Notes: a model not told the origin generated them from the letters alone. 50,781 nt of DNA from Lentilactobacillus parakefiri (GCF_002157585.1 NZ_BDGB01000022.1:1-50781), one strand, 5' to 3'; positions 38,575-48,435 are shown, numbered from the stretch's first letter. Made by a program: numbers and translations.

Positions 38575-38591
38575 AATGAGGTGATTCATAA

Positions 38592-39068
38592 TTGACTAAG
38601 ACGATAACGGTTCATTCTGCGGATCAAACCATGGCAATTGGTGAGAAATTGGCCGCTTATTTAGCCCCGCAAGACTTGATTTTACTCGACGGTGACCTTG
38701 GGGCCGGAAAAACCACCTTTACGAAAGGACTTGCCAAAGGATTGGGGATTACGCGGCCGATCAAGAGTCCCACATTCACCATTATTCGTGAATATCAAGA
38801 CGGCCGGATTCCACTTTACCATATGGATGTCTACCGACTTGAAGCCGGTGGTGGTGACGATCTGGGCCTGGACGAATACTTTAACGGCGATGGGGTCAAT
38901 GTGGTTGAATGGTCAAAATTTGTTGCTGATGAACTGCCGGATGACTATCTCCGGATTATTTTTCGACGGGATGATTCCGAGGGTGACAATGTGCGAACCT
39001 TGACTTTTGAGGCCACGGGCCACCGTTTCGAGCAATTAATTGATGACATTTTTCCAGAACAAAAATAG
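38592..39068 (+). CDS. tsaE: tRNA threonylcarbamoyladenosine biosynthesis ATPase TsaE
   Basis: TsaE is the ATPase that drives the TsaB-TsaD complex making t6A37 in ANN-decoding tRNAs. It has 158 residues. Walker A LDGDLGAGKTTFTKGLA lies at about residue 34; SPTFTIIREY and HMDVYRLE are the conserved TsaE blocks; VNVVEWSKF follows. TTG start behind GAGGTGAT (38578-38585). tsaB and tsaD are not in the window. Confidence 0.95.
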   Translation: MTKTITVHSADQTMAIGEKLAAYLAPQDLILLDGDLGAGKTTFTKGLAKGLGITRPIKSPTFTIIREYQDGRIPLYHMDVYRLEAGGGDDLGLDEYFNGDGVNVVEWSKFVADELPDDYLRIIFRRDDSEGDNVRTLTFEATGHRFEQLIDDIFPEQK

Positions 39069-39083
39069 AAAGTGAGCAATGAT

Positions 39084-39578
39084 GTGACAGAAGAAGTCGA
39101 TTTTCGTTTAGCGGAACCGAGTGATGGGCAGGCAATTTTGGACTTGTTGAAAGTTCTGCAAGGCGAGTCGGATACGTTTTTAGTTGATTCCGATTTAGAC
39201 GACATCACCGGTGACGATGAAGCGCAACAAATTAACTTAATCAATCATTCTAGAACGAATTTGATGGCGGTTGCCACATATGGCTCCGAATTAATTGGGA
39301 TCGTGACCGTCGATAATATTGATCGTACAGTCGGTGAAGTCGGGGTGGCTGTTCTTGCGGGATATCAAGGCTACTCAATCGGCACTAATTTAATGGAATT
39401 GGCAATTGACTGGGCAAAAGACTTCAGCTCACTTGATCAATTAGTGCTGACCGTCTTCTCTAAGAATGAACCGGCCCTTCACGTTTATTACAAAGTTGGG
39501 TTTCACGATACTGACATATTCTTTCAAGACGGTCGTGAAGTTGTGAGAATGGCATTTGACGTACCAAAAAAGGATTGA
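39084..39578 (+). CDS. GNAT-family N-acetyltransferase downstream of tsaE
   Basis: 164 residues. RLAEPSDGQAILDLLKVLQGES is the N-terminal GNAT strand-helix; VGEVGVAVLAGYQGYSIGTNLMELAIDWA is the acetyl-CoA site (a QGYSIGT variant of the usual RGxGxG/A); NEPALHVYYKVGFHDT closes the fold. GTG 39084 is preferred because AGAAAGTGAG (39067-39076) lies upstream at 7 bases; GTG 39072 is possible and would add four residues. The position next to tsaE invites comparison with RimI, but the divergent CoA loop makes this uncertain. Confidence 0.85.
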   Translation: MTEEVDFRLAEPSDGQAILDLLKVLQGESDTFLVDSDLDDITGDDEAQQINLINHSRTNLMAVATYGSELIGIVTVDNIDRTVGEVGVAVLAGYQGYSIGTNLMELAIDWAKDFSSLDQLVLTVFSKNEPALHVYYKVGFHDTDIFFQDGREVVRMAFDVPKKD

Positions 39579-39602
39579 AAATGAGAGGTTTTCAATCCTT
39601 TT
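39568..39602. terminator. Bidirectional terminator between the acetyltransferase and the exonuclease
   Basis: AAAAGGATTGAAAA (ending at 39581) pairs with TTTTCAATCCTTTT (39589-39602); overlaps the ends of both convergent genes. Confidence 0.9.
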
Positions 39603-40134
39603 AGATTGCCTTGACAAATGGCCGCAGCATTTCACTGCCAAACTGCGCTTGCTCCGTCAATAAAATATTGGCACAGGCGACACTGTCATCCAAAGCATTA
39701 TGGTGATGTTCCAAGACAATATTGAGCTTGTCACAAAGGGTGTTTAATTTGTGGTTTTCCAATGTCGGATAAAATTGCTTGGACGTTCTTAGCGTATCTA
39801 ACGTCAAGTAATGCGGCGGTTGAACTTCATAACGTTCCAAGGTCCGCTTCAAGACACTGTTATCAAACGATGCATTGTGGGCAATCACCAATTTGTTGGC
39901 GGAGAAAAGCGGCTGAATGTGTCGCCAGACTTCCGGGAAAGTCGGTGCATCGACGACGTCGCGTTCATGAATGCCATGAACATTGATGTTTCGCCAACTA
40001 AAGTCCATTTCCGGATTGATTAACGAATAGAATTCATTAGTAATTTGATTATCCCGAACGATGGCCAGTGCGATTGAACACGCGCTGGCTCTTTTTGCAT
40101 TTGCGGTTTCAAAATCCATCGCAACAAAATTCAT
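39601..40134 (-). CDS. DnaQ-like 3'-5' exonuclease (DNA polymerase III epsilon family)
   Basis: 177 residues of DEDDh exonuclease fold: FVAMDFETANAKRASACSIALA (Exo I, D and E), VIAHNASFDNSVLKRTL (Exo II), and HHHNALDDSVACANILL (Exo III, H and D). All catalytic acidic residues and the histidine are visible. Start ATG 40134 follows GAGGTG (40147-40142 on the minus strand). A stand-alone exonuclease of this kind could be a proofreading or repair nuclease; PolC carries its own exonuclease domain. Confidence 0.9.
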   Translation of the reverse strand: MNFVAMDFETANAKRASACSIALAIVRDNQITNEFYSLINPEMDFSWRNINVHGIHERDVVDAPTFPEVWRHIQPLFSANKLVIAHNASFDNSVLKRTLERYEVQPPHYLTLDTLRTSKQFYPTLENHKLNTLCDKLNIVLEHHHNALDDSVACANILLTEQAQFGSEMLRPFVKAI

Positions 40135-40231
40135 ATTTTTCACCTCAAGTTAAACATATTGTACAAAGAACACCGCCGAAACGCAACCAGAGTGTACTTC
40201 AGGGATTGCACCCCATGAATAACATATTTCG

Positions 40232-40240
40232 TGGTAAAAT
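40232..40240 (+). promoter_or_regulatory. Extended -10 promoter of murB
   Basis: TGGTAAAAT (TG 40232-40233, -10 TAAAAT 40235-40240); the ribosome-binding site GAGGA follows at 40261. Confidence 0.6.
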
Positions 40241-40274
40241 TAATGTATATGTTTTGAAACCGAGGAATTGAAAA

Positions 40275-41189
40275 ATGATGCAATCAAAAACTGTAGTAGA
40301 TTTATATCCCAAAATTGATATTTTGTTAGATGAACCTTTATCTAAATACACGCACACCCTAACCGGCGGACCAGCGGATATTCTTGCGTTTCCAAAATCT
40401 ATCAAAGAATGCCAGGAAATGCTGGATTATGCCAACGAACAATCGATTCCAGTCACTGTAGTTGGTAACGCCAGCAACCTAATCGTTAAGGACGGCGGTA
40501 TTCGTGGCCTTACGATGATTCTCACCAAAATGAACCGGATTGCCGCTCACGATAACACGGTGGTTGCGGATGCCGGAGCTGCACTCATCGATGTGACTAA
40601 GGCTGCCCAATCCCATTCGTTGACTCACTTGGAGTTTGCTGCGGGCATCCCTGGAAGTGTTGGTGGGGCGGTATTCATGAATGCCGGTGCCTATGGTGGT
40701 GAAATTGCCAATGTTGTCAGTGGGGCTGAAGTATTGACGCCCGACAATCGCATTGTTCATTTAAATCACCAAGAACTGGATTTCGGCTATCGGCACTGTA
40801 GTGTTCAAGAAAATCATCAAATCGTCATCTCGGCTACTTTCTCTTTGGAAGTCGGCATTGCAGACAAGATTCAAAAGCGAATGGATCACCTAAACGCGCT
40901 GCGGGCTTCTAAACAACCGCTGGAACTGCCATCCTGTGGAAGTGTTTTCAAACGGCCAGCCGGCTACTTTGCAGGCAAACTGATTCATGATGCCGGACTG
41001 CAGGGCTTCCAAATTGGTGGGGCCCAAGTTTCGATGAAGCACGCCGGCTTTATCGTGAATGTGGATGGCGCTACCGCCACTGATTATTTGAACGTCATCG
41101 CACATGTTCAAAAGACAGTGTATGACCAATTTGGTGTGCATTTGGAGACAGAAGTTCGAATTATTGGTGAAGACCCCAAGTCAAATTAG
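40275..41189 (+). CDS. murB: UDP-N-acetylmuramate dehydrogenase
   Basis: MurB reduces UDP-GlcNAc-enolpyruvate to UDP-MurNAc with NADPH and FAD. It has 304 residues, the type without the extra loop of E. coli MurB. Visible are [13 protein letters not shown], the FAD-binding [43 protein letters not shown], the catalytic serine in [11 protein letters not shown], and the distal glutamate ([11 protein letters not shown]). ATG 40275 stands 8 bases after GAGGA. Confidence 0.97.
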   Translation: MMQSKTVVDLYPKIDILLDEPLSKYTHTLTGGPADILAFPKSIKECQEMLDYANEQSIPVTVVGNASNLIVKDGGIRGLTMILTKMNRIAAHDNTVVADAGAALIDVTKAAQSHSLTHLEFAAGIPGSVGGAVFMNAGAYGGEIANVVSGAEVLTPDNRIVHLNHQELDFGYRHCSVQENHQIVISATFSLEVGIADKIQKRMDHLNALRASKQPLELPSCGSVFKRPAGYFAGKLIHDAGLQGFQIGGAQVSMKHAGFIVNVDGATATDYLNVIAHVQKTVYDQFGVHLETEVRIIGEDPKSN

Positions 41190-41202
41190 GAGTTGGTAAT
41201 GA

Positions 41203-43323
41203 GTGCACATCCTTGAAGCAGTTATTCTTTTAATGACATTAGTTGTTTTTTCAAACGTTGTCGATCATTTTGTTCCAGCAGTACCAGTTAGTTTAATTCA
41301 AGTGGTTTTGGGACTGGCAGCCGCTTTGATAATGCGGGTGACGATTCCGCTTGAAACAGACTGGTTCCTGCTGTTGTTTATCGCGCCGTTGCTTTTTAAT
41401 GACGGCCGCAGGTTCCCGAAACGAGAGTTGTGGAAGCTTCGTGGTCCCATATTAACCAATGCAATTGTATTGGTTTTTTTGACCACCATTTTAGGGGGCT
41501 TACTCTTTCATTTAATTATTCCCACCATGCCATTTTCGGTCAGCTTTGCTTTAGCTGCGATCTTGTCGCCGACTGACCCGGTTGCCGTCCAGTCAATTTC
41601 CAAACGAGCGAAGCTTCCGGAAGGGATTTTACACATTGTCAGCGGTGAAAGCCTGATCAACGATGCGAGTGGCCTGATTGCCTTTAAATATGCAATTGCC
41701 GCCACAGTCACCGGCGTCTTCTCAGTTAAAGCTGCCGCAATTGACTTTGTTTATATCAGTATTATGGGGTTCATCAGCGGATTAGCCATCATGGGACTGA
41801 TTTTATTAATTGAGAACTGGCTATATCGCCAGGGAATCAACGACGTGATCTTCAGCACCGTTCTGCAAGTAACGACGCCGTTTGTGGTTTACCTGGTAAC
41901 CGAGGAATTCTTGCATGCTTCAGGCGTGATTGCGGTGGTTGCCGCTGGGATCATCTTTCATTTTTATGGAACTTCTCCTGACCGCAGCCAACCGGAACTT
42001 AAGCTGGTGAGTGAAAAAACCTGGGATATTATCATTTACACGTTAAACGGGATTGTTTTCTTAATTCTGGGGATTGAGCTGCCATTAGCGACTACTAATG
42101 TGATTCAGAACAATAAAATCAACACCTTTGCTGCTTTGGGGATTTCTTTTCTTGCCTGGCTGATCCTGTTGGCCATTCGAGTCGCGTGGATTTATGCCTA
42201 CCAAGCAGTTAGCAGTATTCGTTCACGAAAAATCGCGTCCATTCAAACAAAATTAATGCCCACTTTTAAAGCGGCACTGCTGGCAGGGCTGTCAGGTGTT
42301 CGGGGAGCCGTTACTATGGCCGGGGTTTTATCAATCCCCATGACCGTGGCTAACGGCGATTCCTTCCCCTCCAGATCGCTGGCGCTGTTTGTTGCCGCAG
42401 GGGTGATCATCATCTCGCTGGTCGTTGCCACTGTCACGTTGCCATTGATCTCTGAGGATAAGGCACCACTATTGACTCGAGCCAACTCAACGGATAATCC
42501 TGATGAAATTGACTCAAGTCCGGCTGACGGCGAGACGGAATACATTTCTGAAGATGAAGCCCGCGTCTATATCATGAAGCTGGCAGTTCAACGAATTGAA
42601 GAAGAACGGCGGCCAAATAATCAAAAAGAGGCTTTTGACTTAATTCTTGACTATCAGTTCTTAATTCGAAGACTGGAATTAAAACTCCAGGATAAAAAAG
42701 AAATGGACTCGATTATTGCCGATGAATTAGCTTTGCGGAGGGTGGCCCTCCGTGGTGAGCGCGCCGCGGTGCAGAAATTATTTGATGACCAAAAGATTTC
42801 CAAACAGGCGTTCTTGATTGCGAACGCTAAGCTGCAGCGACTTGAAAATCGGATGATTCGCTCGGTTGGCCGTAAAGTCAAACTTGGTCGTGGAACGGTC
42901 CGGAATTTTATTAAACTCCGAAATCGCGTGTCATTATGGCTCATTCGCAGAAAAACCGATGAGGATATTTCAGATGAATTGGCGCTGATCCAGAGAGAAC
43001 AGGCTAAAGCAGCCATTTCGGCATTATCTGATTATTTTGCCCGTGATGATATTGACAATCAACGGTTTGACAGTCAGTCGGTTTACCACTTAATCGTTCA
43101 TTATCGAAACCAGATCGAGCTTGCTAAAGACCATTCCAAAAAGCAAATTAACGACCAGGCGATGAATTATCAGAGCCTGAGAATCAAGGCATTGGCTGCC
43201 GAACGTGAAGGGGTTCAGGTTCTTCTCGAGCAAGGCAATATTGATTGGTCAATGGCTGCTCATTTAAGACAATACATTAATTATTCTGAAACGGTTTTGA
43301 TCATGGATTATCAAAACGAGTAG
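41203..43323 (+). CDS. Na+/H+ antiporter of the CPA1 (NhaP/YjcE) family
   Basis: A 706-residue transporter. About twelve membrane segments cover residues 1-425. The ion-binding region is seen in ALAAILSPTDPVAVQSI and SGESLINDASGLIAFK, the two CPA1 signature segments with their aspartates. LSGVRGAVTMAG marks a late helix. Residues 430-706 form a long charged helical cytoplasmic tail, likely regulatory. GTG 41203 follows AGGAGTTGG. It is 13 bases after murB and 12 before the phosphatase gene, so the three form an operon. Probably pH and sodium homeostasis. Confidence 0.9.
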   Translation: MHILEAVILLMTLVVFSNVVDHFVPAVPVSLIQVVLGLAAALIMRVTIPLETDWFLLLFIAPLLFNDGRRFPKRELWKLRGPILTNAIVLVFLTTILGGLLFHLIIPTMPFSVSFALAAILSPTDPVAVQSISKRAKLPEGILHIVSGESLINDASGLIAFKYAIAATVTGVFSVKAAAIDFVYISIMGFISGLAIMGLILLIENWLYRQGINDVIFSTVLQVTTPFVVYLVTEEFLHASGVIAVVAAGIIFHFYGTSPDRSQPELKLVSEKTWDIIIYTLNGIVFLILGIELPLATTNVIQNNKINTFAALGISFLAWLILLAIRVAWIYAYQAVSSIRSRKIASIQTKLMPTFKAALLAGLSGVRGAVTMAGVLSIPMTVANGDSFPSRSLALFVAAGVIIISLVVATVTLPLISEDKAPLLTRANSTDNPDEIDSSPADGETEYISEDEARVYIMKLAVQRIEEERRPNNQKEAFDLILDYQFLIRRLELKLQDKKEMDSIIADELALRRVALRGERAAVQKLFDDQKISKQAFLIANAKLQRLENRMIRSVGRKVKLGRGTVRNFIKLRNRVSLWLIRRKTDEDISDELALIQREQAKAAISALSDYFARDDIDNQRFDSQSVYHLIVHYRNQIELAKDHSKKQINDQAMNYQSLRIKALAAEREGVQVLLEQGNIDWSMAAHLRQYINYSETVLIMDYQNE

Positions 43324-43335
43324 GGGGAGCTCCAA

Positions 43336-44088
43336 ATGAATGACAAAGGGTTAGTGAACTTTAGAGACATTGGCGGAATCAGAATTCCTTCTGGAAAACT
43401 ACAGTCTGGGTATTTCTTTAGAAGCGGTCAAATCGCCGGAATTAGTGCCGAACAGACCGCCTTTTTACAAGACCAGTGCCGGATCCAGGATGTTTACGAT
43501 TTTAGAAGTACGGATGAAGTTAAACAAGCACCTGACAGTGCAATTTCTGGCGCTAACTATTATCATATTGATATTTTGTCAGATAAAACGTCAAAGGGCG
43601 CCAGCCTTGGATCGATGATCACTGATGGGAACATGGTTCATGAGAATATGCTGAAGACTTATGAATCGATCGTCTTAAGTCAATCTGCCCAAAAGGGATA
43701 TCATGATTTCATGACTGATTTGCTGGAAAACGACGCGCCAATCTTATTCCACTGTTTTGCCGGTAAAGACAGAACCGGCTTTGCTGCAGCAGTCATCTTA
43801 AAAGTTGCCGGCGCCGACGGTCAACAAATTATGGACGATTACCTACTGACTAATCAATTACGGGTTCAGGCCAACCAAGACTTGCTCAACCGATTCAAAG
43901 GTGAAATGAATCAGCAGCAACTTGATAACCTGCACACCGCACTGATGGTTGATGCAGATTATTTACGTCATGCCAACGACGTTTTGCTAGAACACTTTGG
44001 CTCATTTGACGGGTATTTGAAGAATGGGCTGGATTTGCCAGATGATTATGTTGGGCGATTCAGGGCAAAATTCGTGACTGATATTTGA
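43336..44088 (+). CDS. Tyrosine-protein phosphatase (Tyr/Ser dual-specificity fold)
   Basis: 250 residues. NFRDIGGIRIPSGKLQSGYFFRSGQ is the N-terminal signature of the LipA/IphP-like phosphatases, with VYDFRSTDEV following. The active site is HCFAGKDRTGFAAAV, the C(X)5R loop with cysteine about residue 140. The aspartate in GKDRTG is typical of this group. It may act on phosphotyrosine proteins or phosphoinositides. Last gene of the murB-antiporter-phosphatase unit. Confidence 0.9.
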   Translation: MNDKGLVNFRDIGGIRIPSGKLQSGYFFRSGQIAGISAEQTAFLQDQCRIQDVYDFRSTDEVKQAPDSAISGANYYHIDILSDKTSKGASLGSMITDGNMVHENMLKTYESIVLSQSAQKGYHDFMTDLLENDAPILFHCFAGKDRTGFAAAVILKVAGADGQQIMDDYLLTNQLRVQANQDLLNRFKGEMNQQQLDNLHTALMVDADYLRHANDVLLEHFGSFDGYLKNGLDLPDDYVGRFRAKFVTDI

Positions 44089-44116
44089 AGCAAAAGACTG
44101 ATTTTCAAATCTAATG

Positions 44117-44161
44117 CGAAAAACGCAGATATCCCGATCGTTTGGAATACCTGCGTTTTCG
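44117..44161. terminator. Inverted repeat after the phosphatase gene
   Basis: CGAAAAACGCAG (44117-44128) pairs with CTGCGTTTTCG (44151-44161). No strong T run follows, so terminator function is only moderately supported. Confidence 0.5.
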
Positions 44162-44250
44162 GGCTGAATTTCTGAGTTGCAATGCATTTTTGTTTTAATC
44201 TTTCTTGTTTCAATCTTTCTTATACTTTTAAATTTGACAATTACCGAAAC

Positions 44251-44362
44251 GTGGTAAATAAAGCAGTTTCCGGCCATATAAGCCGAGCCCTCCGAATATC
44301 CAGGTTTTGGATATTCGGAGGGCTCGGCTTATATTCTGGAAACTAACCGCTTTATTTACCAC
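44251..44362 (-). repeat. Intergenic 3'-UTR hairpin repeat, copy C (downstream of the DUF1361 gene)
   Basis: In the sense of the DUF1361 gene it begins two bases after the stop codon. The arms match copies A and B, except that GTGGGA/TCCCAC has become GTGGTA/TACCAC, a paired change. The inner stem is fully different, GAGCCCTCC...GGAGGGCTC, but complementary. The second terminator-like module of copies A and B is absent. Confidence 0.87.
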
Positions 44363-44364
44363 TC

Positions 44365-45018
44365 TTATTTTGTTTGTGGCTTTTGAATGAGTTTGAGCGT
44401 GTAGTAGAATACGAGTTGAACAGCCGTTAATAAGATAATAAATATAACTGCCGGTCGGCTCCACATGTTCAATAATGGTCTGATGAACAGTTCTGGTGTT
44501 AGGAAAAGGTAAATCGTGTGAATCCGCAAGAAGCGGCCAATGAAGATGCCAATCGATGCCAGAACCGTGAGGAGTACGATGACGACGTGTTTGGCAAGAA
44601 AATGATGGGCATGAATTCTTGCGGTGATGGCTTCAGCGACCTTGTCCAATCCCCAAAGTCCAATTAAGGTTGAAAAAATGGTTGAAATTAGCAGCAGGGC
44701 AAACTTGAACCACATCAGGTCGTCCAGTCTCAACAACCCGTTGACCCCATACGGATTCAGAAGCGATAAGTGGAATAAATCTGTTAACAGGTAAGGGGTA
44801 TTGGGATAAAATAACAGCCAGATAATGATCAGCACCCAAAAGAGCAAGCCGTTTTTTGGTTGACCGACATCAATGTGAAAGCTGAGTTCGATTGGAATAA
44901 ATGCCAAAAATGTATTTAGCACCAAAAAATTAAATGGGGGTTGTTTCAAATATGAATATAGCAGGGCGATCCAGACCAAAAAAAGTCCCCGGATCAGCCA
45001 TTTTGTTTTTGCGTTCAC
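44365..45018 (-). CDS. DUF1361 integral membrane protein
   Basis: A 217-residue protein with about seven hydrophobic segments. LFYPNTPYLLTDLFHL and LASIGIFIGRFLRIHT are the blocks I associate with the DUF1361 family. Function unknown. Start GTG 45018 (MNAKTKW) is chosen because AGGGGG (45031-45026 on the minus strand) stands 7 bases upstream; an earlier TTG at 45063 would add 15 residues but has no ribosome-binding site. Divergent from cdaA. Confidence 0.82.
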   Translation of the reverse strand: MNAKTKWLIRGLFLVWIALLYSYLKQPPFNFLVLNTFLAFIPIELSFHIDVGQPKNGLLFWVLIIIWLLFYPNTPYLLTDLFHLSLLNPYGVNGLLRLDDLMWFKFALLLISTIFSTLIGLWGLDKVAEAITARIHAHHFLAKHVVIVLLTVLASIGIFIGRFLRIHTIYLFLTPELFIRPLLNMWSRPAVIFIILLTAVQLVFYYTLKLIQKPQTK

Positions 45019-45156
45019 GTTAAAACCCCCTATCAATATCATTAAACTATTTTTCTTGGACAAATGCCATCAATACTTGTCCAATCAAGCCATTTTTAAG
45101 GTTTTATTTAAACATCAATAGAAATTTTAATCGATTTTCAGTTTGAGAGGTTAGAA

Positions 45157-45165
45157 TGATATAAT
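45157..45165 (+). promoter_or_regulatory. Extended -10 promoter of cdaA-cdaR-glmM
   Basis: TGATATAAT (TG 45157-45158, -10 TATAAT 45160-45165) with weak TTCAGT at -35 (45137-45142, 17 bp). The leader is short, about 24 bases. Confidence 0.65.
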
Positions 45166-45195
45166 ATTTTTGAAAACTAATTAAGGGAGCGCGCA

Positions 45196-46038
45196 ATGAA
45201 CTGGTCTGATATTTTTACGCTACATAACTTGACGAGCCTGATTGATATTTTGGCCGTTTGGTTTTTAATTTATAATTTACTTTTGATTGTTCGAGATACC
45301 AAGGCAGTCCAGCTTTTGCGTGGGATTGTCTTGATCTTGGCGGTTAAAATCATCAGTGCTTACACCGGCCTTTCCACCCTGTCTTGGATCATGGATCAAG
45401 TGATTAATTGGGGAGTTATTGGTCTAATCGTTATTTTCCAGCCGGAAATTCGTCGTGGTTTGGAACATTTGGGCCGCGGATCAATCTTCGTTAAGGGGAG
45501 AAAAGAAAACGAAGCTGCCCAAAAGATGATTACGGCTTTGGACCGGGCAATTCAGTATATGTCCAAACGGCGGATTGGTGCGTTGATTACGCTGCAGATG
45601 AATACTGGTTTGGAGGAATACATCGAGACTGGGATTGCACTGGACGCTGATGTGAGTGGGGAATTGCTAATCAATATTTTTATCCCTAACACGCCACTGC
45701 ACGATGGGGCGGTTATCATCAAAAACAACCGGGTTGCGGCCGCTGCGGCCTACCTACCGCTTTCTCAAAGTAATCTGATCCCTAAGGAATTAGGGACTCG
45801 TCACCGGGCTGCAGTGGGTATTTCAGAGCTGACTGATGCCATGACGGTGGTTATTTCAGAAGAGACCGGCGAAGTATCAATTACGCAAAATAACGAATTA
45901 CTTCGTGGGATGACCCGGGATGATTACTTGAAGTACTTCAAGGATCAATTGTTTACCGATGAAGATGAGCAGACCCATAAGATCTTGATCAATACAGTGT
46001 CTGGCTTTATCGACAAGCATTTCAAAGGGGGACGGTAA
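45196..46038 (+). CDS. cdaA: Diadenylate cyclase CdaA
   Basis: CdaA makes the essential second messenger c-di-AMP from two ATP. It has 280 residues, three N-terminal membrane helices, then the DAC domain with PLHDGAVII (DGA motif) and LGTRHRAAVGISE (RHR motif). AAGGGAGCGCGC precedes ATG 45196. First gene of the conserved cdaA-cdaR-glmM operon, in which CdaR and GlmM modulate the cyclase. c-di-AMP controls potassium and osmolyte transport and wall stress. Confidence 0.97.
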   Translation: MNWSDIFTLHNLTSLIDILAVWFLIYNLLLIVRDTKAVQLLRGIVLILAVKIISAYTGLSTLSWIMDQVINWGVIGLIVIFQPEIRRGLEHLGRGSIFVKGRKENEAAQKMITALDRAIQYMSKRRIGALITLQMNTGLEEYIETGIALDADVSGELLINIFIPNTPLHDGAVIIKNNRVAAAAAYLPLSQSNLIPKELGTRHRAAVGISELTDAMTVVISEETGEVSITQNNELLRGMTRDDYLKYFKDQLFTDEDEQTHKILINTVSGFIDKHFKGGR

Positions 46039-46039
46039 T

Positions 46040-47005
46040 ATGCGACAATGGCTCTTAAAAAACTGGGCGTACCGTCTGTTGTCACTGTTCTTTGCCATCC
46101 TGTTATTCATGTATGTCGGCAGTACCCAATCGAACACAACCAGCAGTCAGTCCGGTAATACCAATTCCACATCGCTGACTTCTAATCGAACCCAGACTTT
46201 CTCGGTTCCACTTTCTTTAACGGTCAACAGCAATAAATATTTTGTGACCGGTTATCCACAGAAGGTCAAAGTTCATCTTACTGGCCCGTCTGCTCTCGTG
46301 ACCACCACGGCCAATACCCAAAACTTCAAAGCTTATGCGGACTTCTCCAAACTGGGTGTGGGAACGCATACGGTGAGGATTCAACAGGATGGTTTAAATA
46401 ATGATTTGAGGTATCGCTTCGAACCGGCTACAATAAAGGTTGATATTCAGCCCCGAGAGACTGTTTCTTATCCACTGACCGTTAAATATTCGCAACGCAA
46501 TATTGCTTCTGGGTACCAGGCGGGTGAGGCCAACGCTGACGTGAAAAACGTCAAGATTACCGGTGCATCCGATCAGATTAACCGGATCAAGTCCGTTGTC
46601 GCTCAGCTAAACGTTCCGCAAAATGCCAAATCATCAATCTCCAGTCAGGCGATTATCGAGGCACTTGACGCCAAACAAAACACGGTTAACGTGGTGATTA
46701 CACCCGCTACCGCAGATGTCACCTTACCGATCACACCAGGCAATAGTAAGGAATTGCCAATTAAATTGGAGCCAAAGGGCGTCACTGATGACAACGAGAG
46801 TTTTACTTTAACTTCGTCCACCAAGCGAGTTAGGGTATTTGGAACCAAAGCAGAATTGGCTAAGTTGACATCCGTCAAAATCGAAGTTGATACCAGCGAT
46901 GTGACTAAGTCTAAGACCAAGCAGGTGTCACTAGATCCCAAGTTAAACAATGTCAAAGGCTTTGACCCAGAGCGGATTTCGGTCAAAATCACTCGGAATA
47001 ACTAA
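46040..47005 (+). CDS. cdaR: CdaA regulatory protein CdaR (YbbR domains)
   Basis: 321 residues. One N-terminal membrane helix (LLSLFFAILLFMYVG), then a low-complexity Ser/Thr/Asn linker and about three YbbR repeats outside the membrane (VPLSLTVNSNKYFVTGYPQKVKVHLTG; SYPLTVKYSQRNIASGYQAGEA; LPIKLEPKGV). It begins one base after the cdaA stop, so translation is coupled. It binds and adjusts CdaA at the membrane. Some lactobacillar CdaR proteins are longer. Confidence 0.93.
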   Translation: MRQWLLKNWAYRLLSLFFAILLFMYVGSTQSNTTSSQSGNTNSTSLTSNRTQTFSVPLSLTVNSNKYFVTGYPQKVKVHLTGPSALVTTTANTQNFKAYADFSKLGVGTHTVRIQQDGLNNDLRYRFEPATIKVDIQPRETVSYPLTVKYSQRNIASGYQAGEANADVKNVKITGASDQINRIKSVVAQLNVPQNAKSSISSQAIIEALDAKQNTVNVVITPATADVTLPITPGNSKELPIKLEPKGVTDDNESFTLTSSTKRVRVFGTKAELAKLTSVKIEVDTSDVTKSKTKQVSLDPKLNNVKGFDPERISVKITRNN

Positions 47006-47037
47006 CAAATATTTAAACTGAAATGAGGAATTTTTAC

Positions 47038-48387
47038 ATGAAGTATTTTGGTACTGACGGCGTTCGCGGCATCGCAAACAAAGAATTAACTCCTGAGCTG
47101 GCTTTTAAGTGCGGTCGAGCAGGCGGTTATGTTTTGACCCACCATTCCGAAAGAAAACAACCCCAAGTATTGGTTGCAAGAGATACCCGAATATCTGGGC
47201 AAATGCTTGAAGAGGCGTTGATTGCCGGCCTATTATCGGTCGGAATTGAAGTCTTAAATTTGGGAATTGTGACCACTCCCGGCGTGGCTTACTTGGTTAG
47301 AAATCAGGAGGCCGATGCCGGTGTTATGATTACGGCTTCTCACAATCCGGTTGAATACAATGGCATCAAATTTTTCGGTGCGGATGGCTATAAATTATCC
47401 GATGAACTGGAAGAAGAGATTGAAGGTATCTTGGAACGACCAGAAGACATTCTTCCCCGGCCGGCTGCGGATGGATTGGGAGTCGCCGGTGATTACTTAG
47501 AAGGCAGTCAGAAGTACATTCATTTCCTTGAGCAGACAATTTCCGAGGATCTTTCTGGAATGAAGGTCGCTGTCGATGCCGCTAACGGGTCTACCAGCAA
47601 GCTAGTCACCACGCTGTATGCTGATTTGGGGATTGAATTTGAAACACTAGCTACTAATCCCGATGGCCTTAACATCAACGATCATGTCGGTTCAACCCAT
47701 CCGGAACAACTGCAAAAGTTTGTCTTGGACAAAGGGGTTTCTGCTGGAATTGCCTTTGACGGTGACGGCGATCGCTGTATCGCCGTTGATGAGAACGGCA
47801 AGTTAGTTGATGGCGATGCCATTATGTATATTTGCGGCAAATACATGGCTGAACGCGGCCGCTTAAAGAAGAATACCATTGTGACAACCGTTATGAGTAA
47901 TATGGGAATGTATAAGGCAATGGAACGCGAGGGTATGACCAGCGTCAAGACCCAGGTTGGCGACCGTTATGTCGTCGAAAAAATGAATCAGGACGGCTAT
48001 AACTTGGGTGGCGAGCAATCCGGCCACATCATCTTCTTAGATTTTAATACGACTGGAGATGGCATGCTGACGAGCTTGCAGTTACTCTCGGTCATGAAAG
48101 CAACCGGTAAGAAGCTGTCTGAACTTGCCGGCGAAATTAAAAAATACCCACAACGCTTGATTAACGTTAAAGTGGCTGACAAAAAGCATGTTTTGGAAAA
48201 TGATAAGGTCAAAGCCATTATTCAACAGGTTGAATCAGAAATGCACGGTGATGGCCGTGTTCTGGTTCGACCGAGTGGAACCGAACCATTGCTTCGAGTG
48301 ATGACCGAAGCGCCAACGCAAGATTTGGTTGATGATTATACCAAACGAATTGCAGACGTGGTTCAAAGCGAGCTGGGAGTTGAATAA
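47038..48387 (+). CDS. glmM: Phosphoglucosamine mutase
   Basis: GlmM converts glucosamine 6-phosphate to glucosamine 1-phosphate for UDP-GlcNAc. It has 449 residues from ATG 47038 ([14 protein letters not shown]), behind GAGGA (47024-47028). The active-site phosphoserine loop is [16 protein letters not shown] (about residue 100); the metal-binding loop is AFDGDGDRC; the sugar-binding loop is GGEQSGHI; and the phosphate-binding loop is [15 protein letters not shown]. It also restrains CdaA, linking wall precursor supply to c-di-AMP. Confidence 0.97.
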   Translation: MKYFGTDGVRGIANKELTPELAFKCGRAGGYVLTHHSERKQPQVLVARDTRISGQMLEEALIAGLLSVGIEVLNLGIVTTPGVAYLVRNQEADAGVMITASHNPVEYNGIKFFGADGYKLSDELEEEIEGILERPEDILPRPAADGLGVAGDYLEGSQKYIHFLEQTISEDLSGMKVAVDAANGSTSKLVTTLYADLGIEFETLATNPDGLNINDHVGSTHPEQLQKFVLDKGVSAGIAFDGDGDRCIAVDENGKLVDGDAIMYICGKYMAERGRLKKNTIVTTVMSNMGMYKAMEREGMTSVKTQVGDRYVVEKMNQDGYNLGGEQSGHIIFLDFNTTGDGMLTSLQLLSVMKATGKKLSELAGEIKKYPQRLINVKVADKKHVLENDKVKAIIQQVESEMHGDGRVLVRPSGTEPLLRVMTEAPTQDLVDDYTKRIADVVQSELGVE

Positions 48388-48435
48388 TCTTTTCATTTTT
48401 TCATTTGATAACTTATTTAAACTTAATTTTTAGTG

